Source of the DNA: Devosia sp. Leaf420
GTDB taxonomy: Bacteria > Pseudomonadota > Alphaproteobacteria > Rhizobiales > Devosiaceae
NCBI RefSeq assembly: GCF_001425445.1
Contig: NZ_LMQU01000001.1
Location: 435,221-499,220 of the forward strand
DNA: 64,000 nt
Reading direction: 5' to 3'
The notes under the pieces were generated by a model that had not been told where the DNA came from, did not search any database, and was given only the letters and a program-made list of their open reading frames with translations. This document shows positions 1 through 8,178 of this stretch, one piece after another. A program made the translations under genes and the position numbers. Every line of letters starts with the position of its first letter. Position 1 is the stretch's first letter.

Positions 1-297
1 TTCGACCGGGTGTTCGTGCCGGGCGTGTCCTTCATCATGGAGGGTGGCGGGGATCGCGGGCGGCTCGTGCCGTGCCTCACCAATATCAAGAAGGTTGCTT
101 TCGTCACCACTTATGGTGGCAACCGGTGGCGGACGTTCGTGATGGGCGATCCGCCGCGGCGAATTGCTATGCGCTGGGGCTGGGCGACGTTCCGGACGCG
201 GCCGAAATATCTGGCGCTTTATGACATGAACAATGTTTCGCCAGCCGGGCTCGAAGGGTTTCTGGGCACGGTGCGGAGCGAGCTTGCGCGGTTTTGA
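1..297 (+). CDS. NAD(P)H quinone oxidoreductase, flavodoxin-like fold (3' part only)
   Basis: The reading frame is open from the first base, so the start lies outside the window; 98 C-terminal residues are visible. The motif DRVFVPGVSF followed by a Gly-rich turn and a KKVAFVTTYGG strand resembles the FMN-binding C-terminal half of the NQO1/KefF/MdaB flavodoxin-2 family, which reduces quinones or similar acceptors with NAD(P)H in the cytosol. The stop precedes the BMP-type receptor gene by 111 bp, so it is probably a separate transcription unit. The fold assignment is fairly safe; the substrate cannot be told. Confidence 0.7.
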   Translation, partial: FDRVFVPGVSFIMEGGGDRGRLVPCLTNIKKVAFVTTYGGNRWRTFVMGDPPRRIAMRWGWATFRTRPKYLALYDMNNVSPAGLEGFLGTVRSELARF

Positions 298-408
298 GCC
301 ACTAAAGTTGAGTGCACAACGAATGCTGTGCGCTTGCATTGAAACCGGTTCTTGCTCAGAGAATGAGCAGCAGGGAAGCCGGATGAAGTTTTCGACACGA
401 GGGATGAT

Positions 409-1404
409 ATGACAGAGAAATTCGTTGCCGGACGGCGCGTGTTCGTTTCGGTGCTAGCAGCCAGCATGGCGCTGGCGATGAGCGGCGTGAGCTTTGCGCA
501 GGACCTGACCAAGGTTGCCGCGATCTGGACGGTGCCGGTGGAGCAGCAGTGGGCGAGCCGCCTGCACAATGCGCTGACGGCGGCCGACGAGCGCGGCGAG
601 ATCGAATATGTCTATTCGGAAAATATCTCCAACACCGACTATGAGCGCGTGATGCGCGAATATGCCGAGCAGGGCGTGAGCCTGATCGTCGGCGAGGCCT
701 TCGGTGTCGAGCAGCCGGCGCGCGCCGTGGCTTCGGAATATCCCGAGATTTCGTTCCTCATGGGGTCGAGCCTGCCACCGGCAGAGCCGAACTTTGCGAC
801 CTTCGACAACTTCATCCACGAGCCGAGCTACCTGACCGGTATCGTTGCGGGCATGAAGACCGAGAGCAACAAGATCGGCATGGTCGGTGGCTATGCCATT
901 CCCGAAGTGAACCGGTTGATGAACGCCTTCAAGGCGGGCGCGCTGTCGGTCAATCCGGACGTGACCTTCTCGGTGAGCTTCATCAACTCCTGGTATGATC
1001 CGCCGAAGGCCAAGGAAGCTGCTTTCGCCATGGTCGATGCGGGTGCGGACATTCTTTATGCCGAACGTTTTGGCGTGTCGGATGCAGCCAAGGAACGTGG
1101 CATTCTGGCGATCGGCAATGTGATCGATACATCGGCGGATTATCCGGGCACGATCCTTGCGAGCGCGCTTTGGCATGGTGAACCGATGATCGATAAGGCC
1201 ATCGCCGATGTGAAGGCCGGTTCGTTCACCGCGTCGGATTACGGCATCTATGCCTTCATGGAATATGGCGGTTCGAGCGTCGTGATCGACGAGGCGCTGG
1301 CTGGGCCGGAAGCTGTTGCGGCGACCAAGGCCAAGGAAGAAGAGATTTTGGCCAAGACGTTTACGGTCGAGATCGACGATAGCGAGCCGACGTCGTCGCA
1401 GTGA
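409..1404 (+). CDS. BMP-family ABC transporter substrate-binding protein (nucleoside receptor type)
   Basis: 331 residues with an N-terminal signal peptide ending near SFAQ (residues 1-31). The body has the Med/BmpA layout: VAAIWTVPVEQQW, IVGEAFGVEQ, GIVAGMKTESNKIGMVGG and an MVDAGADILYAE segment, as in PnrA-like purine nucleoside receptors. It would capture a nucleoside or related ligand in the periplasm and deliver it to the permeases encoded next. A good ribosome site (GAGGG) lies 6-7 bases before the ATG. It heads a five-gene plus-strand operon ending in a deaminase, which favours a nucleoside or nucleobase-like ligand. The exact ligand is inference. Confidence 0.88.
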   Translation: MTEKFVAGRRVFVSVLAASMALAMSGVSFAQDLTKVAAIWTVPVEQQWASRLHNALTAADERGEIEYVYSENISNTDYERVMREYAEQGVSLIVGEAFGVEQPARAVASEYPEISFLMGSSLPPAEPNFATFDNFIHEPSYLTGIVAGMKTESNKIGMVGGYAIPEVNRLMNAFKAGALSVNPDVTFSVSFINSWYDPPKAKEAAFAMVDAGADILYAERFGVSDAAKERGILAIGNVIDTSADYPGTILASALWHGEPMIDKAIADVKAGSFTASDYGIYAFMEYGGSSVVIDEALAGPEAVAATKAKEEEILAKTFTVEIDDSEPTSSQ

Positions 1405-1420
1405 GGTTTTGGGGTTTTAC

Positions 1421-1467
1421 CCCCCACCTAGCCTCCCCCAGGCAGGGGGAGGAATAGCATCGAGTTT
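1421..1467 (+). repeat. Palindromic repeat, family 2 (C-rich/G-rich hairpin), copy 1
   Basis: A run CCCCCACCTAGCCTCCCCC is followed after a short loop by GGGGGAGG and then a shared ATCGAGTTT tail. The same arrangement recurs twice, in inverted orientation to each other, at 54454-54560. Here it sits between the receptor gene and the ATPase gene of one operon, where a stable hairpin could protect the upstream receptor mRNA. It is a dispersed intergenic element; mobility is not shown by the sequence. Confidence 0.75.
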
Positions 1468-1526
1468 TGGGGCGGGCTTGGGCTCGCCTCAGGCTTATCA
1501 GGACGCCAATGCGGAGCACCCCGACT

Positions 1527-3068
1527 ATGACTGATGCCCCTGTGCTCCTGTCGCTGCAAAATATCACCAAGCGCTTTGGCGCCTTGACGGCGAATGATGG
1601 GATCTCGCTCGATCTGCATCGCGGAAAAATCCTGGCGCTGCTCGGGGAGAATGGGGCGGGCAAGACGACGCTGATGAATATTCTCTTCGGGCACTATGTG
1701 CAGGACGAGGGGGATGTGCAGGTTTTGAGCAAGGGTGGGCTGACCGCCCTGCCCCCGGGTTCGCCCGGCGCGGCGCTGAAGGCCGGGATCGGCATGGTGC
1801 ACCAGCATTTTACCCTGGCGGAAAACCTCTCGGGGCTGGCCAATATTCGGCTTGGCACCGAGCCGCTTTTGTCTTTCGGGCGCGAGGGTGCGGCACGGGC
1901 AAAAGTGCAAAAAATCATTGCCGAGAGTGGGCTGGACGTCGATCTCGATCGGCGCGTGGCCGATCTGACGGTGGGCGAGAAGCAGCGGATCGAGATTTTG
2001 AAGGCGCTTTATCGCGATGCGAAAGTGCTCATTCTCGATGAACCGACTGCCGTGTTGACGCCGCAGGAGGCCGATGGGCTGTTTGTGGTCTTGCGGCGGT
2101 TGGCGGCGAATGGGCTTGGGGTCATCTTCATTTCGCACAAGCTCGGTGAGGTCCTGGCCGTGTCACATCGCATTCTGGTGCTGCGCGGCGGCAAGAAGGC
2201 GGGTGAGCTGGTGACGGCCAATGCCGATCGGCGGGCGATTGCCGATCTGATGGTGGGCAAGGCCGTGGCGGCGGTGGTGCGGACGCCGGCGAGCCCAGGC
2301 GAGGTTTTGTTTGCGCTCGAAAATGTCTCGCTGCATGGGGCCGGTGGCCGATCGCTGAGCGGGGTCGATCTCAAATTACGCGCGGGTGAGGTCGTTGGAC
2401 TTGCGGGCGTTTCGGGCAATGGGCAATCGGGGATTGCGGCGCTGATTTCGGGGCTGGCGGTGCCGACGGGTGGGACGATGCGCCTCTATGGTGAGACGGT
2501 GACGCGGGCCGATCCGCGGGCGCTGGTGGCCAATGGTGTGGCGCGCATGCCGGAGGATCGTCAGCATGATGGCGTGGTGGGCACGATGAGCGTGGCCGAC
2601 AATATCGCCATCGAAGAGGTGCGCAGCGCTGCTTTTTCCAAAATGGGTTTTCTTGATCGCAAGGCGATGCGCGATCGGGCGACGGCGGCGATTGCGGGCT
2701 ATGACGTGCGCTGCCAGGGGCCGGATGCGGAAGCGCGGTTGCTATCGGGCGGCAATGTGCAGAAGCTGATCCTGGCGCGTGTGCTTGAACGTGGGCCGCG
2801 GGTGATCCTTGCCAATCAGCCGACACGCGGGCTCGATGTCGGCGCGCAGGCGGAGGTGCATCGGCGCATTCTCGCGGCGCGGGATCGTGGTGCGGCGGTG
2901 CTGGTGATTTCGGAAGATCTGGACGAGCTTTTTGCGCTCGCCGACCGGTTCGTCGTGGTGCGTGCGGGCGAGCTGCACGATGCGGGGCCGAGCGAAGGGC
3001 TCGATCGCGGCACGATCGGGTTGATGATGGCGGGGCAGAGCCACGCGCGTGCGGAGATGGCGTCATGA
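1527..3068 (+). CDS. ABC transporter ATP-binding protein, double-ATPase type (nucleoside/sugar class)
   Basis: 513 residues with two ATPase domains in one chain. The N-terminal domain carries Walker A GENGAGKTT and a VGEKQRIEI signature; the C-terminal domain carries LSGGNVQK and a degenerate GVSGNGQSG P-loop. This is the arrangement of RbsA/YufO-type ATPases that serve BMP-receptor importers, where only one site is usually competent. An ATG at 1527 with GGAG 10 bases upstream is preferred over upstream in-frame starts inside the repeat. Its stop overlaps the next start by four bases (ATGA), indicating coupled translation with the permease. It powers uptake at the cytoplasmic face. Confidence 0.9.
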   Translation: MTDAPVLLSLQNITKRFGALTANDGISLDLHRGKILALLGENGAGKTTLMNILFGHYVQDEGDVQVLSKGGLTALPPGSPGAALKAGIGMVHQHFTLAENLSGLANIRLGTEPLLSFGREGAARAKVQKIIAESGLDVDLDRRVADLTVGEKQRIEILKALYRDAKVLILDEPTAVLTPQEADGLFVVLRRLAANGLGVIFISHKLGEVLAVSHRILVLRGGKKAGELVTANADRRAIADLMVGKAVAAVVRTPASPGEVLFALENVSLHGAGGRSLSGVDLKLRAGEVVGLAGVSGNGQSGIAALISGLAVPTGGTMRLYGETVTRADPRALVANGVARMPEDRQHDGVVGTMSVADNIAIEEVRSAAFSKMGFLDRKAMRDRATAAIAGYDVRCQGPDAEARLLSGGNVQKLILARVLERGPRVILANQPTRGLDVGAQAEVHRRILAARDRGAAVLVISEDLDELFALADRFVVVRAGELHDAGPSEGLDRGTIGLMMAGQSHARAEMAS

Positions 3069-4138
3069 CTATTCGGCTTGAACCGCGCGAGGATGCTGGG
3101 CTGGGTCTCAAGATTGGGGTGTCGCTGGCGGCAGGCCTCGCAGCACTGCTGCTGGTCGCCATTCCGGTGCTGTTTGCCGGCGGATCGCCGCTCATGGCCT
3201 ATGGCCTGATGATCCAGGGGGCGTTCGGCTCGATGTTCGCGTTCAGCGAGACGCTGAACCGGGCAACGCCGCTGATCCTGACGGGGCTTGCCTGTGCCGT
3301 CGCGTTCCGCGCCAAGCTTTGGAATATCGGGGCAGAGGGGCAGCTTTATATCGGGGCGCTGGCAGCGGTGTGCGTCGGTAGTGGGCTCCTGCAATTGCCC
3401 CCTGCCCTGATGATCCCGACGGTGATGATTGCCGGATTTTTGGCCGGCGGGCTGATGATGGTCATTCCGACCGTGATCAAGCAGCGATTTGGGGCTGATG
3501 AAGTGGTCATCACGCTGCTGCTCAACTTCGTCGTCATTCTCTTCATCCAGATGCTGGTCGAGGGGCCGCTCAAGGACCCGCTCTCGATGGGCTGGCCGCA
3601 ATCGGTGCCGCTGATTGCCGAGGCTAAGCTGCCCAAGCTTCTGCCGCGGCTGCGCATGCATTGGGGGCTGATTGTCGGGCTCGTAGCGGCGCTGGTGCTC
3701 TGGCTGATGGTGCGCAAGACCGTGCTTGGCTTTGAAATCCGCGCGGTCGGCGAGAACAAGGCGGCGGCGCGGTTTGCCGGCATTCCGGTCGACGCGACCA
3801 TGCTGAAGGTGGCGCTGATTTCGGGCGGGCTGGCGGGGCTGGCGGGCGTCGGTGAAGTGGCCGGGGTGAAGGGCTATCTCTCGTCGGACCTGTCGCCGGG
3901 CTTTGGCTATTCGGGGATTGTGGTCGCCATGCTCGCGGGGCTTTCACCCATCGGGACGGTGATTGCGGCGCTGTTTGTGGCGGCCGTTTTCGTGGGGGCG
4001 GATTCGATGAGCCGGGCGACGGGGATTTCGAGCTATATCGCCGATCTCGTCGTGGCGCTGTCGCTGCTCTGCGTGCTGGTTGGCAGCTTTTTCCTGCGGT
4101 TCCGCGTCAAGTGGGAACGCCAGAGCGTGGTGGCCTGA
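3065..4138 (+). CDS. ABC transporter permease, BMP/nucleoside system (subunit 1)
   Basis: 357 residues, strongly hydrophobic, with a first membrane span near residues 18-40 and the family segments NRATPLILTGLACAVAFRAKLWNIGAEGQL, LLLNFVV and GYSGIVVAMLAGLSP typical of the YufP-like branch of the BPD_transp_2 family. It forms one half of the inner-membrane pore. It starts inside the ATPase stop codon (ATGA) and is followed one base later by the second permease, so the three genes are tightly coupled. The assignment to the nucleoside system follows from the BMP receptor upstream. Confidence 0.9.
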   Translation: MTIRLEPREDAGLGLKIGVSLAAGLAALLLVAIPVLFAGGSPLMAYGLMIQGAFGSMFAFSETLNRATPLILTGLACAVAFRAKLWNIGAEGQLYIGALAAVCVGSGLLQLPPALMIPTVMIAGFLAGGLMMVIPTVIKQRFGADEVVITLLLNFVVILFIQMLVEGPLKDPLSMGWPQSVPLIAEAKLPKLLPRLRMHWGLIVGLVAALVLWLMVRKTVLGFEIRAVGENKAAARFAGIPVDATMLKVALISGGLAGLAGVGEVAGVKGYLSSDLSPGFGYSGIVVAMLAGLSPIGTVIAALFVAAVFVGADSMSRATGISSYIADLVVALSLLCVLVGSFFLRFRVKWERQSVVA

Positions 4139-4139
4139 G

Positions 4140-5087
4140 ATGGACGTTTTGTTCGACATTCTGGGCTCGGCCAATTTCTGGGCTGCGGCCATCCGCATCG
4201 CGACGCCGCTGATCTTCGGCGTGTTGGGCGCACTGATCTGCGAGCGCGCCGGGGTGCTCAATCTCGGGATCGAGGGGATTTTCGTAGCAGGGGCCATGGC
4301 GGGCTGGCTCGCGGTTTATCTCGGCGCAGGGCTATGGGGCGGCGTGCTGATTGCTGCGCTTGCCGGAGCGCTGTTTGGGCTGCTGCATGCGCTTCTTACT
4401 GTCATTTTGGGGCTGTCGCAGCATGTGTCGGGGATCGGGATTACGCTCTTGGCGACAAGCGTGAGCTATTTCACCTATCGCACCGCCCTGCCCGATGTGA
4501 GTTCGCCGCCGCGGATCGCTGCGTTTCAGCCGGTGTCGATACCGGGGCTTTCGGACCTTCCGTTTATCGGGCCGGCGCTGTTTCAGCAGACGCCACTGAC
4601 TTTCTTGGCGCTGGTGTTTGTCGCGCTGGTAGCACTGGTGCTTTATCGGACGCCGCTGGGCCTCGCTATTCGGGCGGTTGGAGACAATCCGGCTTCGGTT
4701 GAGGCGCAAGGGCTATCGGTGATGGGGCTGCGCGTTGGTGCCGTGGTTGTCGGATCGGCGCTGATGGCACTGGGTGGGGCTTTTCTCACCATGTCGGCGT
4801 TCGATGCCTTCTTCTTTGGCATGGTCAATGGGCGCGGATGGATCTGCATTGCGCTCGTGGTGTTTGCGTCATGGCAGCCAGGCAAGGCGCTGTTGGGGGC
4901 TCTGCTGTTTGGCGCGTTCGATGCGTTCCAGATCAGGTTGCAGGCGCAGATTGGGCAAGTGGTGCCGGGTCAGGTGTTCCTGATGATGCCGTATTTGCTC
5001 TCGATCGTGGCGCTGATCCTGGTGGCTCGGCGGGCGGACTATCCGCGAGCGCTATTGCAGCCTTGGACCAAGGGGCAGCGCCACTAG
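4140..5087 (+). CDS. ABC transporter permease, BMP/nucleoside system (subunit 2)
   Basis: 315 residues of multi-span membrane protein with the YufQ-type motifs TPLIFGVLGALICERAGVLNLGIEG near the N terminus and ALVVFASWQPGKALLGALLFG near the C terminus. It pairs with the preceding permease to form the translocation path. The ATG at 4140 is one base after the previous stop, and the upstream in-frame start would overlap the previous gene by 59 bases, so the shorter form is chosen. A large palindrome begins right after its stop codon and separates it from the deaminase gene. Confidence 0.9.
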   Translation: MDVLFDILGSANFWAAAIRIATPLIFGVLGALICERAGVLNLGIEGIFVAGAMAGWLAVYLGAGLWGGVLIAALAGALFGLLHALLTVILGLSQHVSGIGITLLATSVSYFTYRTALPDVSSPPRIAAFQPVSIPGLSDLPFIGPALFQQTPLTFLALVFVALVALVLYRTPLGLAIRAVGDNPASVEAQGLSVMGLRVGAVVVGSALMALGGAFLTMSAFDAFFFGMVNGRGWICIALVVFASWQPGKALLGALLFGAFDAFQIRLQAQIGQVVPGQVFLMMPYLLSIVALILVARRADYPRALLQPWTKGQRH

Positions 5088-5089
5088 GT

Positions 5090-5209
5090 CCAGTTGGCCA
5101 TATCCGCCTGCAAATGGCAGTTTTCTGCGCTTCCGGTGCTCACGTACTGATGTACGCTCCGCTCCGGTTCTCGAAAACCACCATTTTCGACTCGCTTTGG
5201 CTCAACTGG
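5090..5209. repeat. 120-bp imperfect palindrome between permease and deaminase genes
   Basis: Matching arms lie symmetrically about position 5149.5: CCAGTTG (5090-5096) with CAACTGG (5203-5209), AAATGG (5112) with CCATTT (5181), GTTTTC (5120) with GAAAAC (5173), CCGG (5133) with CCGG (5164), and CGTAC with GTACG around a TGAT loop (5143-5156). Transcribed, it would form a very long interrupted hairpin inside the nucleoside operon. No second copy was seen in the window. Function is unknown: an RNA stability/attenuation element or a dispersed palindromic repeat. Confidence 0.75.
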
Positions 5210-5260
5210 CAACACAACCTAAAGCTCCGTGCGGGCGCCTGAGAAATTTAAGGACCAAAA

Positions 5261-6550
5261 ATGTTTGATCTGAAAATCACCAATGCGACGCTGACGGATG
5301 GGCGGAAGGGTGTCGATATCGGCGTTAGGAATGGGCGGATCGCGGCGATCGAGGCCAATTTGGGCGGTGAGGCTGGCGAGGTGATCGATGCGGATGGGCA
5401 ATTGGTGTCGCCGCCGTTTGTCGATTGCCATTTTCATATGGATGCGACGCTGTCGCTGGGGCAGCCGCGATTCAATGAGAGCGGGCGGCTGCTTGAGGGC
5501 ATTCAAATCTGGGGCGAGTTGAAGCCTCTGCTGGCCCATGAAGCCGTGGTGGAGCGGGCGCTGGCCTATTGCGATCTGGCGGCGGCGCAGGGGCTGCTGG
5601 CGATCCGCACGCATGTCGATATTTGCGATGATCGGCTGCTGGGCGTCGAGGCGCTGCTCGAGGTCAGGAAGCGCGTGGCGCCCTATATCGATCTGCAGCT
5701 GGTGGCGTTTCCGCAGGATGGGTATTATCGCTCGCCGGGCGCGGTGGCACTGCTCGACCGGGCGCTCGATATGGGCGTCGATGTGGTTGGTGGCATTCCG
5801 CATTTCGAGCGGACGATGGCCGACGGCGCGGCGAGCGTGAAGGCCCTCTGCGAGATTGCCGAGAAGCGCGGGCTTTTGGTCGATCTTCACTGCGACGAGA
5901 CGGACGATCCGCTGAGCCGTCATATCGAGACGCTGACCTATGAGACGCAGCGGCTGGGACTGCAGGGGCGGGTCAATGGCTCGCATCTGACCTCGATGCA
6001 TTCGATGGACAATTATTATGTCTCAAAGCTCTTGCCCCTGATGGCGGAGGCGGATGTTTCGGCCACGGCGAACCCCAATATCAATATCGGCATCCAGGGG
6101 CGGCACGACACTTATCCCAAGCGCCGCGGGATGACGCGGATTCCGGAAATGCTGACCTATGGGATCACCTGCGCCTTTGGGCAGGATTGCATGATGGACC
6201 CCTGGTATTCGCTCGGGCAGGCCGACATGCTCGATGTTGCCTCGATGGGGCTGCATGTGGCGCAGATGACGAGCCGCGATGCGATGCGGCAGTGTTTCGA
6301 CGCAGTGACGACCGGGCCGGCCAAGGTCATGCATCTCGAAGGCTATGGCGTCGAAGTGGGCAAGAAGGCCGATATGGTACTACTGCAGGCAACGGACACG
6401 ATCGAAGCCATTCGGCTGCGGGCGACACGGATTGCGGTGATCAAGGGCGGGCGGGTGATCGCGCGGACGGCGCCGCGGCAGACGGCGTTGGCGCTGCCCG
6501 ATCGGCCAACTCGGCTTGATCCCGCGCGGGTTGGGCCTAGCGCGAATTAA
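5261..6550 (+). CDS. Cytosine deaminase-like amidohydrolase (CodA family)
   Basis: 429 residues of the metal-dependent amidohydrolase superfamily. Metal-binding His57 and His59 lie in CHFHMD; LVDLHCDET holds the His210/Glu213 pair that in E. coli CodA contacts metal and acts as proton shuttle; GSHLTSMHS supplies the next His; and Asp309 in FGQDCMMDPW matches the final catalytic Asp. CodA family members deaminate cytosine, isoguanine or creatinine-like rings. As the last gene of the nucleoside importer operon it would process the imported compound in the cytosol. The family is clear, the substrate is not; other N-heterocycles are possible. Confidence 0.85.
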   Translation: MFDLKITNATLTDGRKGVDIGVRNGRIAAIEANLGGEAGEVIDADGQLVSPPFVDCHFHMDATLSLGQPRFNESGRLLEGIQIWGELKPLLAHEAVVERALAYCDLAAAQGLLAIRTHVDICDDRLLGVEALLEVRKRVAPYIDLQLVAFPQDGYYRSPGAVALLDRALDMGVDVVGGIPHFERTMADGAASVKALCEIAEKRGLLVDLHCDETDDPLSRHIETLTYETQRLGLQGRVNGSHLTSMHSMDNYYVSKLLPLMAEADVSATANPNINIGIQGRHDTYPKRRGMTRIPEMLTYGITCAFGQDCMMDPWYSLGQADMLDVASMGLHVAQMTSRDAMRQCFDAVTTGPAKVMHLEGYGVEVGKKADMVLLQATDTIEAIRLRATRIAVIKGGRVIARTAPRQTALALPDRPTRLDPARVGPSAN

Positions 6551-6569
6551 GCGGATTTAACCCCGGCAG

Positions 6570-6598
6570 AAAAAAGTTTGGGGCAGGCAAACTTTTTT
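6570..6598 (+). terminator. Intrinsic terminator after the nucleoside operon
   Basis: A perfect 10-bp inverted repeat AAAAAAGTTT (6570-6579) / AAACTTTTTT (6589-6598) with a 9-base loop begins 20 bases after the deaminase stop. Its A/T-rich flanks give it a T-run on either strand. Confidence 0.65.
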
Positions 6599-6659
6599 CG
6601 GAACCATGCTGCGGGATCTGCGTTTTGGTGATGCACAGACCTGTCCCCGGCTCGTGTAT

Positions 6660-6693
6660 AAAGGCCTCGATCGTTCGCCCGATCGGGGCCTTT
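6660..6693. terminator. Bidirectional hairpin terminator between convergent units
   Basis: Arms AAAGGCCTCGATCG (6660-6673) and CGATCGGGGCCTTT (6680-6693) pair with one G-T mismatch around a 6-base loop. It lies between the plus-strand deaminase operon and the minus-strand small ORF, so it can end transcripts from both sides. Confidence 0.75.
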
Positions 6694-6717
6694 CCTTTAC
6701 GCATGATGCCAGCGGCT

Positions 6718-6936
6718 TTAGTAGACCGGCTCCGGATCGTTTCTCGACGCGATTTCGTCGGGCTCTGGGGCTTTGCCGGCGAGGTAGCAGGCTTCGACTT
6801 CGGCGCGGCTGAGGGGAACGAGGCCCCAAGCGAGCTCGGGACCGGCGCCGCCGAAGAAGTTGGCCTTGCCCGGAGCCTCATCGGCTGCGCGGCGCTTGAA
6901 GCGGCCGGGATCGAAAATTCCAAAGAAGTTCACCAT
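6718..6936 (-). CDS. Small hypothetical protein (72 aa)
   Basis: 72 residues, not recognised. Reasons to think it real: third codon positions are mostly G or C, a run of G and GGA lies about five bases before the ATG, and the frame ends just before the bidirectional terminator at 6660-6693. The sequence starts MVNFFGIFDPGRFKRRAADE, is charged and rich in Ala, Glu and Pro, and shows no signal peptide or membrane span. It follows the sulfate-binding protein gene on the same strand, separated by a GC-rich hairpin, so it may be co-transcribed. No function is proposed. Confidence 0.55.
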   Translation of the reverse strand: MVNFFGIFDPGRFKRRAADEAPGKANFFGGAGPELAWGLVPLSRAEVEACYLAGKAPEPDEIASRNDPEPVY

Positions 6937-6973
6937 GTCGTCCCCCCATAGGGTTCTAGGGCTGAAAACAGGT

Positions 6974-6997
6974 GCGGCCGGCTTTGGAGCCGGCCGC
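6974..6997 (-). terminator. Hairpin between sulfate receptor gene and small ORF
   Basis: Perfect 10-bp arms GCGGCCGGCT (6974-6983) and AGCCGGCCGC (6988-6997) with a TTGG loop directly after the receptor stop. There is no clear U-tract, so partial termination or 3' end protection is more likely than full termination. Confidence 0.55.
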
Positions 6998-7007
6998 TGG
7001 AGCGATG

Positions 7008-8030
7008 TTACTGAGTTGGGCCAGTGTAGATCTGATCGAACACGCCGCCGTCACCGAAGTACTTTGGCTGGGCTTCGCGCCAGCCGCCAAAATCGGCGAT
7101 CGTCACGAGGTTGACGTCGCCGAAGCGGGCGATGTCTTCGGCGGCTGCCGCTTCCGGGCGGAAGGGGCGGTAATAGTGCTTGGCAGCGATCGCCTGGCCT
7201 TCATCGGAATAGAGATAGTCAAGATAGGCCTGGGCGAGGTCGGTATTGCCCTTTTTCTCGGCATTGCCCGGAACAAGCGCGACCGGGGGTTCAGCGAGGA
7301 TCGAGACCGAGGGGGTCACGATGTCAAAAGCGTCGGGGCCCAGTTCTTCTAGGGCGAGGTAGGCTTCGTTTTCCCAGGCGAGGAGAACGTCGCCGATGCC
7401 GCGCTGGACGAAGGTGGTCGTCGCGCCGCGGGCGCCCGTATCGAGCACGGGGACGTGCTTGAAGAGGTTGGTCACATATTCCTGCGCCTTGGCGTCATCG
7501 CCGCCATTGGCCTGACGGGCCCAGGCCCAAGCCGCGAGGAAATTCCAGCGGGCGCCGCCCGAGGTCTTGGGGTTTGGAGTGATGACTTCGACGCCATCAC
7601 CGACGAGATCGCCCCAATCCTTGATGTTCTTCGGATTGCCCTTGCGGACGAGGAAGACGATGGTCGAGGTATAGGGCGCGTTGTTGTTTTCGAGCGTGCC
7701 GCGCCAATCTTCAGGGATCAGGCCGGCATCGGCGATGGCGTTGATGTCGCTTTCAAGCGCCAGCGTGACGACGTCGGCTTCGAGCCCATCGATAACGGTG
7801 CGGGCCTGGGAGCCGGAGCCGCCATGGGTGACCTGCACGGCGACGGTCTCGCCCTTGGTTTCCTGCCAGTGCTTGATGAAAGCTCCGTTGTAATCGCGAT
7901 AGAGTTCGCGGGTGGGGTCATAGGACACGTTGATCAACGTGCGGTCCTGCGCCTGGACGGTCGCGGCAAAGCCGAGGACCAAAGAGGCCGCTAGGGCGGT
8001 ATAGGCAAAAAGCCTGGCAGTTCGGTTCAT
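7008..8030 (-). CDS. Sulfate/thiosulfate ABC transporter substrate-binding protein
   Basis: 340 residues from an ATG preceded by GGAG. A signal peptide covers about residues 1-27 (ends VQAQD). Family marks of Sbp/CysP are present: LINVSYDPTRELY after the signal, VTHGGSGSQARTVIDGLEADVVTLAL, and a C-terminal GGWREAQPKYFGDGGVFDQIY. It binds sulfate or thiosulfate in the periplasm. No CysT, CysW or CysA gene lies beside it: downstream is only a small unknown ORF and a terminator, so the receptor must serve a transporter encoded elsewhere. An upstream in-frame start adds nine residues and is less likely. Confidence 0.9.
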   Translation of the reverse strand: MNRTARLFAYTALAASLVLGFAATVQAQDRTLINVSYDPTRELYRDYNGAFIKHWQETKGETVAVQVTHGGSGSQARTVIDGLEADVVTLALESDINAIADAGLIPEDWRGTLENNNAPYTSTIVFLVRKGNPKNIKDWGDLVGDGVEVITPNPKTSGGARWNFLAAWAWARQANGGDDAKAQEYVTNLFKHVPVLDTGARGATTTFVQRGIGDVLLAWENEAYLALEELGPDAFDIVTPSVSILAEPPVALVPGNAEKKGNTDLAQAYLDYLYSDEGQAIAAKHYYRPFRPEAAAAEDIARFGDVNLVTIADFGGWREAQPKYFGDGGVFDQIYTGPTQ

Positions 8031-8060
8031 CGAAGGCTCCCTCATGAGACTGAACAAACC

Positions 8061-8075
8061 CTATCAACTCGGTAG
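8061..8075 (-). promoter_or_regulatory. Possible regulator box upstream of the sulfate receptor gene
   Basis: CTATCAACTCGGTAG, an imperfect inverted repeat (CTATC/GGTAG), lies 31-45 bases upstream of the receptor start in the only promoter space available. A sulfur-responsive regulator is a plausible binder, but this is inference from position and symmetry alone. Confidence 0.3.
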
Positions 8076-8178
8076 TGATTGGGAAGGCGCGGGCTTGCTG
8101 GGGAGCTTAACGAATTAGAAAATATTTCTGAGGGCGGATGCCATCGCGCAAGGAAGCGCAAATCTATGCTGGCGACGG

